Source: Euperipatoides rowelli (Eukaryota; Onychophora; Udeonychophora; Euonychophora; Peripatopsidae). Taken from it: a DNA stretch of 10,293 nucleotides. Location: the NCBI GenBank assembly GCA_003024985.2, contig PXIH01S0033721.1, one strand, 5' to 3'. The notes under the pieces are model-generated. The model was not told the DNA's origin. It searched no databases and saw nothing but the letters and a program-made list of their open reading frames with translations. Made by a program: the position numbers and the translations under genes. Shown here piece after piece: positions 1-8,700 of this stretch. Positions within the stretch are counted from its first letter, which is position 1; every line of letters starts with the position of its first letter.

Positions 1-1300
1 ACACACTCATAAATGTAGCTAACACTATTATACAGACAGACAGAATGAACATTAGTCAATAAAAAAATACATTCAGAAAGCTTAAGAATAATTTCTGTTT
101 TTTTTAGATCATCTCCTTTACATTTAATCATAAGAATGAGACTATAACCATCTAATGAAATTTCCAATTTTTAATAAACAATTTATTACTTGCCTATAAA
201 ATAGGCCTATTTTTTTAGTATTTCCTGTCAAAATAAGTCTTGTTCTTCCTGTAAGATTGAAAGGAGAGAAAAATATTCTATGGTCAGACTGTATTTATGT
301 AAAGAAATGGAATTTAATTAATTTTATTTTTTATTTTTTTTTTGTTTTTATAAACAGTCCTTTAAATAAAGTGATATTTAAAATTTTTTATCAAAGTTCA
401 CGTTTTTATAGTTCAAAATATTTTTAAAGATTATTGATCTCTTTCAATCTAATTAGATTTTCAAAGAATCTAAACCTGTTAAAATCCATTTTTATTATAA
501 CTTTCATATAAATTCATATCCGATAGTAAACACGCCAATTACCATCAAGGTTCTATGGAAACCAATTTTATTACTCCAATGAACCAAGTATGCTAATTTT
601 GGTCTTAGTATAAAAATTCCTTAAGAGAGTGTGAGCTATTGCCACAGGCTGTTAGCCATCACCTCTCACTCATAATGGATAAAGAGAGAGATAAAAAAAA
701 TCAAAGGTATGACTCATCGTCAACCCATACCCTAATTTTTATTTTCCATCGAAAATAGGGAAATTTTTAGAAAAATAATATTTTTATATTTTGCTTTTGT
801 GAAGGTTGACCTTTTGATTATTTCTGGTAAACAATGTTTTTACCGACCTCTGGATGTTTTTTTTCTGGTGTAAAAAATATTTTTTTTGTGTGTTTTTCCG
901 TGTTTTCATAAAAATTGTATGTGATTGTGTTTCCAATTCAGCTGTACCCTGGATTTCTGCTCCTGTTTTCACTCTGTGCCAGTTTCGAACATTATGACTT
1001 TAAAACGGAAGTAACATTTTTATTGTGATTTGCCTGGCACTCAATGTGTATACTTCAGAAATACTGAGAGGAGAGCATTCAACTTCAAATCACATCAGGG
1101 GACAGACTACTCGATCACCTGTTAACAAATGAAAACATTGCTGAGGACTTAAAAATGTATTTTTTAACTTCTTAAAAACATATATATTCTACTGTTTCAA
1201 ATCTTAAAAATACCTCAACTTGCTTTTGATAATCTATTTTCGAACAGAATACACGATACTCATTTTGATCAACTTTTAAACTTAGTCATTTTCAAAGAAG
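1..1300. other. AT-rich non-coding stretch
   Basis: No gene is supported here. The stretch has T runs at 98-105, 334-343 and 857-864, and a perfect 16-bp palindrome centred on GGCC at 198-213. A slightly richer part lies at about 610-730, where GGTATG and CATACC form a short inverted repeat around the sequence near 715. The minus-strand open frame at 784-972 begins with GTG, is lysine and asparagine rich, and resembles nothing I know. Between 1030 and 1160 two plus-strand frames each stay open for about 35 codons, which is unremarkable in DNA of this composition. This may be intron or intergenic spacer. Confidence 0.6.
198..213. repeat. 16-bp perfect palindrome containing TAGGCCTA
   Basis: AAAATAGGCCTATTTT reads the same on both strands. 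Its core TAGGCCTA occurs again at 9734-9741, and the shorter AGGCCT occurs near 2899. For DNA of this composition a GC-centred 8-mer should occur well under once per window, so the recurrence may reflect a lineage-specific over-represented word. No protein or RNA function can be assigned from the sequence alone. Confidence 0.6.
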
Positions 1301-1302
1301 AT

Positions 1303-1568
1303 GAAGAATCGTGAACGAAGCAGATATTATCATGGAACAAGGCATCACCAACACAGTGATGGAAATGATGAATGAACATCATAAGGAGTGTGCCAACCAC
1401 GCTCTAAAGATGTTAACCATAAATTCCACTTCAGCCACAGTACACCTGCAGAAGCTGATGACCAATAACCATGTAAACTCAAAGAAATGTACTAGCCATC
1501 TGTGTTCTCTTCATTTGTGTTCTCTTCATCTAACCGCCTATATTGCTCTCCTCCCCTCTACATATTAA
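1303..1568 (+). other. composition-rich pocket with overlapping open frames, product unknown
   Basis: This pocket is less AT-rich than its flanks and holds an open frame of 85 codons that begins at GTG (1311) and ends at TAA after 1565. The first part has a helical look, with a run of residues like EADIIMEQGITNTVMEMM. A second plus-strand frame also reads like coding sequence in two blocks: one rich in R, H, S, D and N beginning with ATG at 1301, and one containing KFHFSHSTPAEADDQ, separated by stops. Two competing frames argue for a decayed exon or pseudogene, or for chance. No family is recognised. No convincing 3' splice site precedes the block, since the AG candidates near 1290-1323 have weak pyrimidine tracts. 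Confidence 0.2.
1500..1529 (+). repeat. 15-bp tandem duplication
   Basis: Two adjacent copies of YTGTGTTCTCTTCAT lie at 1500-1514 and 1515-1529 and differ only at the first base. In the frame of the 85-codon open frame this gives the repeated residues LCSLH. It is probably a slippage or microduplication event. Confidence 0.85.
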
Positions 1569-2230
1569 TTGCCGAATCCATGATTTATTTCTGTATAACC
1601 AAGAACAGTTTATTGCTACTTACCTCTTCAAAATTATTATGAAGTGTTCCCTCTAGCCTGCACATTCCTTTTCCAGTCAGTTTCAAATAATTAGCTTGTA
1701 GTCCAACAATTTGTGAAATACTTTTGAATAATATGTTTATGCCAGGATTTACTGGTAAATAATTTTTGTTCCTTATAATATATTTTTGAATAAGGGGCTA
1801 CAGTATTTCTCATGTCAACACTGACCATATATCATTAATTCTTAATAAAAACACATTTTAGTTGAGCGAATAATTATTATTAGAAGAAATCCATTTGTTT
1901 TTTTTTTCTTTTTACATGTAAAACTACAACATAGAAAGTGAAGCTAAATCAATTTATTGTTTTTATCATAATAAACACAAATGACTAATCCTCATTTTTG
2001 TCAACTTAAATCTGTTTATATTTTTGAAATCCAAACTCATCATTGCCACAATAATTATCCATTTTTACAAATTTTAATAATCAATTACTTTACACAATTT
2101 CATATTTTATTTCCATTATCAATTTCAACATGAATAGTATTCTTTATTTTTAATCATCAACATTTTAACTTTAAGTCATTATTTTATTTACAGTTGCCGA
2201 TTGATATATTTTAACCCTTAAGAACCATAT
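1569..2230. other. AT-rich non-coding stretch
   Basis: Nothing coding is visible. Stop codons are dense in all frames, and a T run of ten lies at 1898-1907. AATAAA-like words occur by composition alone and cannot be tied to a transcript end. Confidence 0.6.
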
Positions 2231-2232
2231 CC

Positions 2233-2731
2233 ATGAAGCTTACAAAGACCGGGTCAGGTAGGCTCTACTCTCTTGTGGGTGCTGAAACAAAGTCCGATCA
2301 ATTAATTGGATTTAAGACCTGCACTCCTGTCAACTTAACCAGAGCCATTCTAAAATTCAAATATTTTATTATTTTTATTTTTGTTATATTTTTCCTTTTC
2401 AGCTCCACTATCTAATCAGGTACATTAACTTTCTCTATCTCAACATAACATTTTTTAAAAATAAGTTCAGCAAGATAACCACACTTGTCTCATCCCTTGT
2501 GGGGATTAGATCGAAAGAAACCTTGCTGTCCCAATCCTCTTATAAGAGATGTTTTTTTACTCTCAGTTAAAGATTGTGCCTGCCCGGATAAGCACAAATC
2601 GATCTAAAATTTCCTTTCCCCATGAGATGTAAGTTGTACAGATCACCTTCCATAACACTTTCATCCTGTGGTTGGTTACCTAAATCCATGGGCGAGTAAC
2701 ACTTGGGTCGTGACTGTACATACTTTAGCAT
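2233..2731 (-). other. richer pocket with minus-strand coding-like fragments, possibly a decayed element
   Basis: The clearest part is a minus-strand frame from ATG at 2731 to TAA at 2567-2569, encoding 54 residues. It has a varied, soluble-looking composition: an early SRPKCYSPMDLGN segment, then acidic residues, then a glycine and arginine rich end. Below it, 2430-2545 on the same strand stays open for about 35 codons in a different frame. Near 2351 an ATG opens a 16-codon frame after an ATTTTAG splice-like sequence. The plus-strand frame at 2233-2415 has ATG but becomes hydrophobic and T-driven after about 45 codons. The fragments would need frame changes to join, so a degraded gene or transposon is possible. 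I recognise no family and chance is not excluded. Confidence 0.22.
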
Positions 2732-2779
2732 AATAGTTAATTAAAAATAGACCATTATTTAAAACATTACATAAAAATA

Positions 2780-3090
2780 TACACTATGTCCCGAATAAAA
2801 TTTTTATAACCCCCTTCTGTCTTATAAAATACACAAGAGCTATCTATATTATGTTGTTATTTTATTAGAATTTTCATTTTTATATATAGGTATTTGTAAG
2901 GCCTATACTTTATACACCTAAGGTACTTTTTATAACAAAAATGTCCGACAGGTTAGTAGTATAAGCAAAAAGTGGCATCCATGACAGGATTGAATCTGCA
3001 AAGGTCAGATAACTTTGAGGGTAATTTGCAGGCAAGGTGATGTCCCAAGATCAACATGTCCCTGCATACAGCTTTCTGTCAATTGGCAAG
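2780..3090. repeat. possible fragment of a dispersed repeat element
   Basis: The stretch opens with CTATGTCCCGAATAAAAT near 2785. It continues into a moderately GC-rich block at 2965-3080 with AAGGTCAGATAACTTTGAG and GTGATGTCCCAAGATC. GTCCC-type starts and AAGGTCA-type words are common in arthropod interspersed repeats, which is why I flag it. No terminal inverted repeats or target-site duplications were found. On the minus strand about 46 codons are open around 2925-3060, but no transposase or reverse transcriptase motif is visible. Only a repeat-library search could settle it. Confidence 0.25.
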
Positions 3091-3453
3091 ATATAATTTT
3101 TTCCTTTTTCAAATAATCACATTTTTTTTTTCAAAAATAAATAGTAACTTTTTATATATAATGTATCAGCAATATCAAGCTGATTAATAAAAAAGCCATA
3201 GCTGTCTGCGACATGAAAAACAAATATTTCTTAATCTAAACAACATGTTTTAATATTACATTAAGAATTAAAAATCGCTAAAGTATTTTTTTTTTTTTCA
3301 TTTTTCCTAAAAACATTTTCAAAAACTTTTAAATATTTTTGCATTTTTTCTCCTTTGCAATGATGGGTGTGGTTTCAAAATAAATATTCAATTTTATATT
3401 TTCTGTTAACATCAACATTTCTCTTTTAAACATGATCTCATAATTATGTATAC
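3091..3453. other. AT-rich stretch, no gene seen
   Basis: This holds T runs at 3122-3131 (ten) and 3286-3298 (thirteen). The rest of the minus-strand open frame at 3329-3556 falls here, but beyond 3454 it is dominated by K, N, I and E codons as expected from AT-rich sequence. I see no other structure. Confidence 0.55.
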
Positions 3454-3550
3454 ATTTCTGAGGTGTCTCTCTAGAATCCAATCCCTTAATAAATATCAAG
3501 ATTCTGTATGTTTCTCCTGGCTTGTAGAGCGAAATCTCTTTTGAGGTGCC
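3454..3550 (-). CDS. possible single exon with a Reeler-like YKPGETY motif
   Basis: On the minus strand TTGCAG immediately precedes 3550 and could be a 3' splice site. From there 32 codons plus one base run to a GTATAC donor-like sequence at 3453-3448. The peptide begins GTSKEISLYKPGETYRI and ends with TPQK. Reeler domains, as in F-spondin, reelin and insect reeler proteins, often carry Y-x-PG-x-x-Y-x-V followed by a stretch ending in a K/R-F-x-GF motif. The leftover T before the donor could begin the phenylalanine codon of that motif. The longer open frame around it starts at TTG with a stop just upstream, which suits an exon better than a whole gene. No partner exon was found, and residues after YR depart from the usual strand pattern. 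The call rests on a short motif and is weak. Confidence 0.22.
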
Positions 3551-4440
3551 CTGCAACTTTTAATATATTTAAACGAGTAACACAAACTCCAAATTGACAT
3601 TGAATCAACTGCCGTAAAACAGCACGTTCAATTTTCAAAATATATCCGCTCCAGTTTTAAAAGTAAAAAGAGGTAGAAGTCACTTAGTAAAGAGGTGCTG
3701 CCACAAACATGTTTATACTTATATTAGTGTTTCTCTTAACTTTAGTAGAATAGACATTGAAAGAGTAAGAGCAAATCTAGCTATCAATCAAAATATGCTT
3801 AATCAGTTTTAAAGCAGCTCATTTATTGGTGATAACTTCTGAACCACAGAAAAGTAATAGCGTTTAGAAAAGTAATATAGCACATAGCTAGTAAAAAGTA
3901 CAATTTCCAAAATATAAATAAAAATCATTCGTTTAACACAAATCAAATAAACAAAATAATGATTAGCTCATTAATAGAAATGAAAAGTAAACTTTTATTT
4001 TTCATATGTTGTACTTATTAGCTTGTAGGGCCTGTTAGTTTATAAAAACAGATAATTTCAATTTGGAGATCTAAGATCAGGAAGCAACAAATACACAAGT
4101 TGGTTTCATTTAAGAATAGGCTGGCAAATACCATATTTTTAACAAAAACAGTTAAATATAATAGGGGACCATTTTTCATATTTATATTAAAATCATTTCT
4201 AAAAATTCCACTTTTTTTATACTGCAAAAGTTATCCTTTTTCAGTAAAGTTTTCTAAACCTAGTGGCTAATATTCATTTTTGGGAATTATCTGTCAAACA
4301 TAAATCTCTTTTCCCAAACATATACATTTTTTTCTGGCGGTTTATCGTTTACATACAAAAGCAATAATTATAGCCTATTGCTCAAATGATATTTCTACCT
4401 TGAAAATCCTTTTAATTAAATGATGAACCATTATCTGAAG
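3551..4440. other. AT-rich non-coding stretch
   Basis: No feature stands out. The minus-strand open frame at 4018-4227 begins at TTG, has no recognisable motif, and includes hydrophobic runs explained by T-rich sequence. This could be intron or spacer. Confidence 0.6.
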
Positions 4441-5730
4441 GGAAGCATATGCGACATTTCAGCAGAAAGATGAGGAGTTGGCAGTTTAGAAAAAAATATA
4501 AAGACAATCCATTTAAGGCACTAGAAAGCAACTTTTTTTTTCCTTTACAAAAAATAAAGGAAAGACTAATAATAATCATTTTTTTAATAAAAATATTTTT
4601 TTTTTATCACATTTTTTTTTTACAAAATTTGAAAATGATCATAATAAACTGAAACCCCAGTAATAAATATAAGATATTATCAGAATAATATTTTTATTTT
4701 CCTCCACCCTTTTCATTCCAGTGAATATATCTCAACCATATACTTATAAGGTCTGAAGATCAGACTTAGCAATTATTCCGTAAATAAGAAAATCCAATAT
4801 TATTGTCGTAAGTTTTTTTTTTTAGGCTGGTTGAAATTTTTGTCTTACATTGGGAGATATGGAGGTTTATTGGTAGGTAATATAAGCAGTTGGGTTTCAG
4901 ACTTAACAATTCTTTAAATCAGTTTTTTTTTTTTTCACGGAAATCAATATTTTTTATTTTTCCCATTTATTTGTTTTTATCAGCTGATTTATGTTTAAAC
5001 TTTGATATTTAGTTTATTTTTGTGGGTTCATTGTATCCTGTTCCCTTACTGGTCTTTTATAGAATAATGTTGATCTGTCTGTGCTTGACTAGGCCAGTCC
5101 GATTTTCTCTCTACCCTTGGGCTTTGGTCCAAGCTAATGACTTGAGAAATGGCCTCAGTTCACCTTTATAATTTCCTGATTTTCAGTAGTTAGGAGTTAT
5201 AGAATTTTTTTTAGAGAGGGCAGTGTCCTTGGAGCCTTTTTGAGAATTATTTTACTGGAATTTTACTTAAAGAGGTTGAATCATTTTTTTTAGAGCTGTA
5301 GAAAACTTAGGCTAACATTGATTAAAACGTGAAAATGAACAAGTTAATAATTCATTTATTTTTTATTTGTTTTTATTATTATTTTTTCCTACCCCCTTCT
5401 TCTTCCGCATAACCTGGTGTTTAAAAATATTTTTTTACATAAGAACTGGTCAAAAAGAGAGCTGATTAGGAATATGGGGAATTAAGAATCAAAATCTAAA
5501 GACTTTATATTTTCTTTCCAAGAAAAATGCTAAATAGTTTTTAGTTCAGGTCTCCCTGCTCAGCCAGTCATTCTCAATAGACCAAAGATCAATTATATTT
5601 TTAAAAATCTGTTTTTTATACATACAGTAGCAATTTTCACCATGTAAATTTTATATGGGCATCCTCTTATCAGAGAAAATTTATTTTCTTTGATGTTTTA
5701 ACCTGTTATTATTTTTGGGAAATTGAAGTT
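4441..5730 (+). other. T-rich stretch, no gene supported
   Basis: Long plus-strand T runs lie at 4533-4541, 4596-4605, 4612-4621, 4813-4823 and 4923-4935. An ATG frame at 4449-4652 starts with about 30 basic, coding-like residues (MRHFSRKMRSWQFRKK) but then runs into T-tract phenylalanine and isoleucine, so it is not supported as a gene. A slightly richer part at 5060-5170 contains CTTGG and CCAAG as a short inverted repeat near 5120. I recognise nothing there. Confidence 0.55.
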
Positions 5731-5734
5731 TTGA

Positions 5735-5962
5735 ATTCACTCCTTTTACTTAAGAGCTGGGTATAATTTTTCCATATTCCATAAAGTAGTGACTAGCTCT
5801 GAGAATGGCAGAGGTCCCAGTTTTCGGAATTCTTTAGTGATGTAGAATTCTGGGAGTAATTCATGCCTCCACCCCCCAGTATCCTCAGTAGCAATGGCCA
5901 TTAAAACCAAAAGGTATATCTCAGGCCAAATTTTTAAAGAGGAGGGCCAGCGTAAATCCTGA
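5735..5962 (+). pseudogene. frame interrupted by one TAG, possible decayed coding fragment
   Basis: Starting after TGA at 5732, the plus frame is open for 36 codons, hits TAG at 5843-5845, then is open for another 38 codons to TGA at 5960-5962. One stop in about 75 codons is fewer than expected here, where roughly one codon in twelve should be a stop. The second half has a mixed composition (SVAMAIKTKRYISGQIFKEE) and the region is GC-richer than its flanks. A 7-bp inverted repeat, GAATTCT at 5827-5833 and AGAATTC at 5844-5850, spans the stop. I know no matching protein, so this is only a candidate for an old coding or transposon fragment. Confidence 0.18.
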
Positions 5963-7292
5963 CAGCAAGTTGTGTACCTTTAATCATTTTTTCTGATCTT
6001 TTAACAAAGTCATTATTATGCTTCTGTTTTCTTTTCCCATATTATGTCTTTACGGAGTAACAGACATACCTCAATATCTCCAATTTCAATTAAAAAGACC
6101 AAAATATATGCAATGAAATAAGGTTATTAAAGAATTCCTGTCTAGAACTGAGAGATAGTACTTCCATGAAAACAAGGCATTTCCATCATTTTCCGTATTT
6201 TTTGAGAATTTCTACTTATATTCCTACTAATCAATTTCGATAATTATTTAGTTTTCATATTGCAAGTAATTTCAACGATTTTTCAAGAGAAATACATTCA
6301 TTATTTCCTGCTCAAACCAAAAAGGGAGTTATGTTTTGAGTTTTTTATTTTTACCATATATTCCAACACTATATAGCAATGTTCTGATTGAGGCCAAGTA
6401 TAAATCTTATAAAGATTTATCCCAGTTTCCTTTTTGATTAATAATTTGTTCATTAATAATGAGTGGTAGAGAACTACTTAGTTTCATTTACAAGTTTATG
6501 AAGTGTTTATATTTTTTTTAATAAGGACATTTCATCCAGGACTAAAGATTTTTGTACATATATTTATTTCCATTTTTTGATTTTATGCTCTTTTCTTAAT
6601 AATGTATTTTTATTGTTCCACTCTGTAATCAGGTTCATTCCTAGTGGGGTGAGACGTCTGAAATCGAGAGAATTTTTTGGAGAAAAATATCATTGTCTTG
6701 TTCTAGTTATGATCTCCCTTATTACTGATTTTTTCACTTTTGCCGTCTATAATTGTTTAATGTAAAAATCCTTGTGATTTTTGGTAAGCACTGTAACCAT
6801 TGTTTGTAACCCCTACTACTTGAGCAAATGAATTTTTGTTCTAATTATTCTACTGTTGTTATCTTTCAATTTGGATAAACTAATCTACAAGGGTTGTTGC
6901 ATTAAAACTGTGTATGAAGTTTAGACTCATAAGGGAAATAGATATTGCTACACCAAATTAAATAAGTTTAATTTTGTTAATACTGTTAGTCATAAGACTA
7001 CATAAGTGGTACTAAAAGCAAACACATAGGAATAGATCATTTGTAACAACATACCAATAAGGCAAGTCTACATCCCAGAGTCAAATATACTTTTGTAATA
7101 GACAGGTGGGTGCACACACCCTGCACAGCATTATAGTGAACCTCTTTTCTTGTTATTACACAATTTTTAATTTTTATTGCTGTCTTATATTTTTGTTGCT
7201 TGTATTTTTATAAAGAATAAAACTTAAATTTTAAATAGGAATTAGAGAAAGCTTTTTCCACTTTTCCATCGAAAACTCGCTTTGCTATTGAA
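5963..7292. other. AT-rich non-coding stretch
   Basis: No gene is supported. The plus-strand frame at 6577-6765 contains a short coding-like part after a TAATCAG splice-like sequence at 6631 (FIPSGVRRLKSREFFGE) and then turns hydrophobic. It has no recognisable family. The perfect hairpin at 6400-6420 is listed separately. Confidence 0.55.
6400..6420. repeat. perfect 9-bp hairpin
   Basis: ATAAATCTT at 6400-6408 and AAGATTTAT at 6412-6420 are exact reverse complements separated by ATA. The stem is AT-rich and ends at both sides where flanking bases mismatch. It may be a chance palindrome. Confidence 0.75.
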
Positions 7293-7763
7293 ATTGGTTA
7301 CGGGTTGGGTGTTGTATTGATTCAGTTTCTCATGGCTGGTCTATCAGTGCACCATACTTACAAAACCCTTACCTAACGTGCCTATCTTTTCCTTAGCAAT
7401 TAATGGGTCAGACAGTGAAAAATTTGAATTTTTGTTGCTGTGAGCAGGGAAGCATTATTGGTTTAAACTCTTGCCTACTCTCAATGGCTCTTATGCGGCA
7501 AAGATTTGTGCATATCAAGACAGTTTAAAAAGAAAAATTGTCTATTATGGGTCAGTGTGTTGTTCTTTTTTTTTGCCATATACCACAGCGTACTATCAGA
7601 ACCCTTATGTGATGAGCATTTTCTTTACTTCCTGCACAAATTCCATTTTCTTTGTTTTTTTCTTTCTTTAATTCCTACACATATATTTTTCTATTTTTCT
7701 TATAAAATATACCTTATGTTAACGATTTAAATTCCTGACAGTTGCTACATTTTAATTTATTAT

Positions 7764-7855
7764 TTGTTTATTATGGGGTCGGTACAGACCGACATACATT
7801 ACATGATAGGTCCTCTTGTCTATTATGGGCCAGCCAGGGCCGACAAACATTACAT
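7764..7855 (+). repeat. 52-bp tandem pair within the repeat family
   Basis: The segments 7764-7804 and 7816-7855 align at about 31 of 40 positions after allowing one extra G in the first. Both run from TTGTYTATTATGGG to GACAWACATTACAT. A third, poorer copy with GACAAAACATTACATGA lies at 7986-8025. Read on the minus strand the pair gives a 17-residue repeat with VMFVGPG and VMYVGLY, but the frame has no sign of being a gene. The first copy contains the small hairpin GTCGGT (7778-7783) with ACCGAC (7788-7793). Confidence 0.7.
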
Positions 7856-7880
7856 AGTAGATTATATTGGTATCGGTCGG

Positions 7881-7922
7881 TGTGTCACAATTTTTTTTTT
7901 GAACGATCTTTAGTGTGACACA
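7881..7922. repeat. 9-bp inverted repeat around a T10 tract
   Basis: TGTGTCACA at 7881-7889 and TGTGACACA at 7914-7922 are exact reverse complements with a 24-base spacer that includes ten T residues at 7891-7900. The related word TTGTGACA follows at about 7936. It sits inside the decayed repeat family and may be a terminal repeat of a small inserted element, though no target duplication was seen. Confidence 0.7.
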
Positions 7923-8195
7923 ATGACATAACATTTTGTGACAAGTTTTAATTTTATTTTTTTATTGTTGGGATATTGAAACTGTTTGTCATGGGCGAAT
8001 TAAGTTTGACAAAACATTACATGACAATGTTGGTAAATTTTTATTACTATTGTTTATTACGGGTCAGCACGTTGCACTTTGATGCTCATGCATGGTGTTA
8101 CAATAAGTGCTCCGATCTGGCACCCTGCATTATTGATGCTTGTGTATAAGTGCTGGCGTAAGCCTTATGTAATAAGTATTCCTCTTTCCTTCCCC

Positions 8196-8488
8196 ATGAT
8201 TTTTGTATATAAATACTTTCACATATTCATAATTTTTTTTTTAGATTTTTATATTATTAACAAAAATTGTCAGTTTAAAATATAATTTTTGTAGTACCAA
8301 TCAGCATAGGCTACACCTACAATGATGGGAAAGAAATTAGACTCCTTTTGATTATTTTTCATATTTTTAGTTCAGTCAATAGTAAATTATGTAAATTTTG
8401 GTTCACATGGTATGCATGGTCCAAAACAATTAAGTATAACCAATGATATTGATTATTGATACAATTCATTTTTTTTTTAATTTTTTAA
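8196..8488. other. AT-rich stretch, no gene seen
   Basis: T runs lie at 8233-8242 and 8469-8478. The plus-strand open frame that ends at 8285 is the tail of a repeat-family copy running into T-rich sequence and starts at TTG. Nothing else is visible. Confidence 0.55.
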
Positions 8489-8700
8489 GAGAATTCTCGG
8501 GTTCCTGTCATCTAAGGCTCCTGGAACCAGGTAGACAGTGAAATTTCAATCCACATTGTTGTCTCTTTGTCATGGCGCTCCAACAGTACGGTTTACCTAG
8601 AGAGGCATGCAGAAGTTAGATGTACAATGACTACAGGGTAAATTCTAAGTAGGGACAAACACCCAAAAAGAGACCCAAATCGTTTTTTTTTTTGCTCACA
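8489..8700. other. composition-rich pocket, identity unknown
   Basis: This part is clearly less AT-rich than its surroundings. It begins with a 10-bp palindrome, GAGAATTCTC, at 8489-8498, and has a short hairpin CCTGG-AA-CCAGG at 8520-8531. On the minus strand two frames stay open for 27 and about 36 codons, one containing GKPYCWSAMTKRQQCG. Neither shows a domain I know. An old transposon fragment, an exon or a conserved non-coding element are all possible. Confidence 0.25.

Larger units (their letters stand above)
7293..8195 (+). repeat. decayed direct-repeat family
   Basis: Several related segments lie head to tail on the plus strand. A leader block similar to TTGTYTATTAYGGGTCAG occurs at 7294, 7398, 7538, 7764, 7816, 7986 and 8050, with differing decay. 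The copies at 7538-7562 and 8050-8074 match at 20 of 25 positions and all five differences are transitions. A second block similar to CCTTATGTRATRAGYATT follows at about 7367, 7603 and 8163. Spacing is irregular (52 to 226 bp between leaders), so deletions or insertions have accumulated. Translated forward, the blocks give YYGS and then NPYVMSI at 7540-7620 and KPYVISI at 8160-8180. ISAP is also shared by 7340-7355 and 8110-8120, but the first copy needs a frame change. The origin could be a tandem satellite or a broken-up gene or element. Confidence 0.55.

Noticed and set aside
784-972. Minus-strand 62-codon open frame
   Set aside because: It starts at GTG, is dominated by K, N and T codons, and is no longer than chance predicts in this AT-rich DNA.
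2303-2351. Minus-strand MALVKLTGVQVLNPIN resembling the start of histone chaperone ASF1
   Set aside because: Only about 15 residues are loosely similar, a stop follows at once and the expected continuation of ASF1 is absent.
2233-2415. Plus-strand 60-codon ATG frame
   Set aside because: The second half is T-tract hydrophobic sequence, the start context is poor and no family is recognised.
4018-4227. Minus-strand 69-codon open frame
   Set aside because: It starts at TTG, has no motif, and its hydrophobic runs follow from AT-rich composition.
4449-4652. Plus-strand 67-codon ATG frame
   Set aside because: Its basic first half looks coding, but the rest is homopolymer-encoded F, I and K, and nothing supports expression.
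6577-6765. Plus-strand 62-codon frame with a splice-like AG at 6631
   Set aside because: The coding-like part is under 25 residues, no donor site fits and no family is recognised.
741-7275. Shared 14-mer TTTTCCATCGAAAA at 741-754 and 7262-7275
   Set aside because: Similarity does not extend into the flanks, so a repeat family is not supported.
7752-7934. Minus-strand 60-codon frame with an internal 17-residue repeat
   Set aside because: The repetition reflects the 52-bp DNA repeat, and there is no other sign that this strand is translated.
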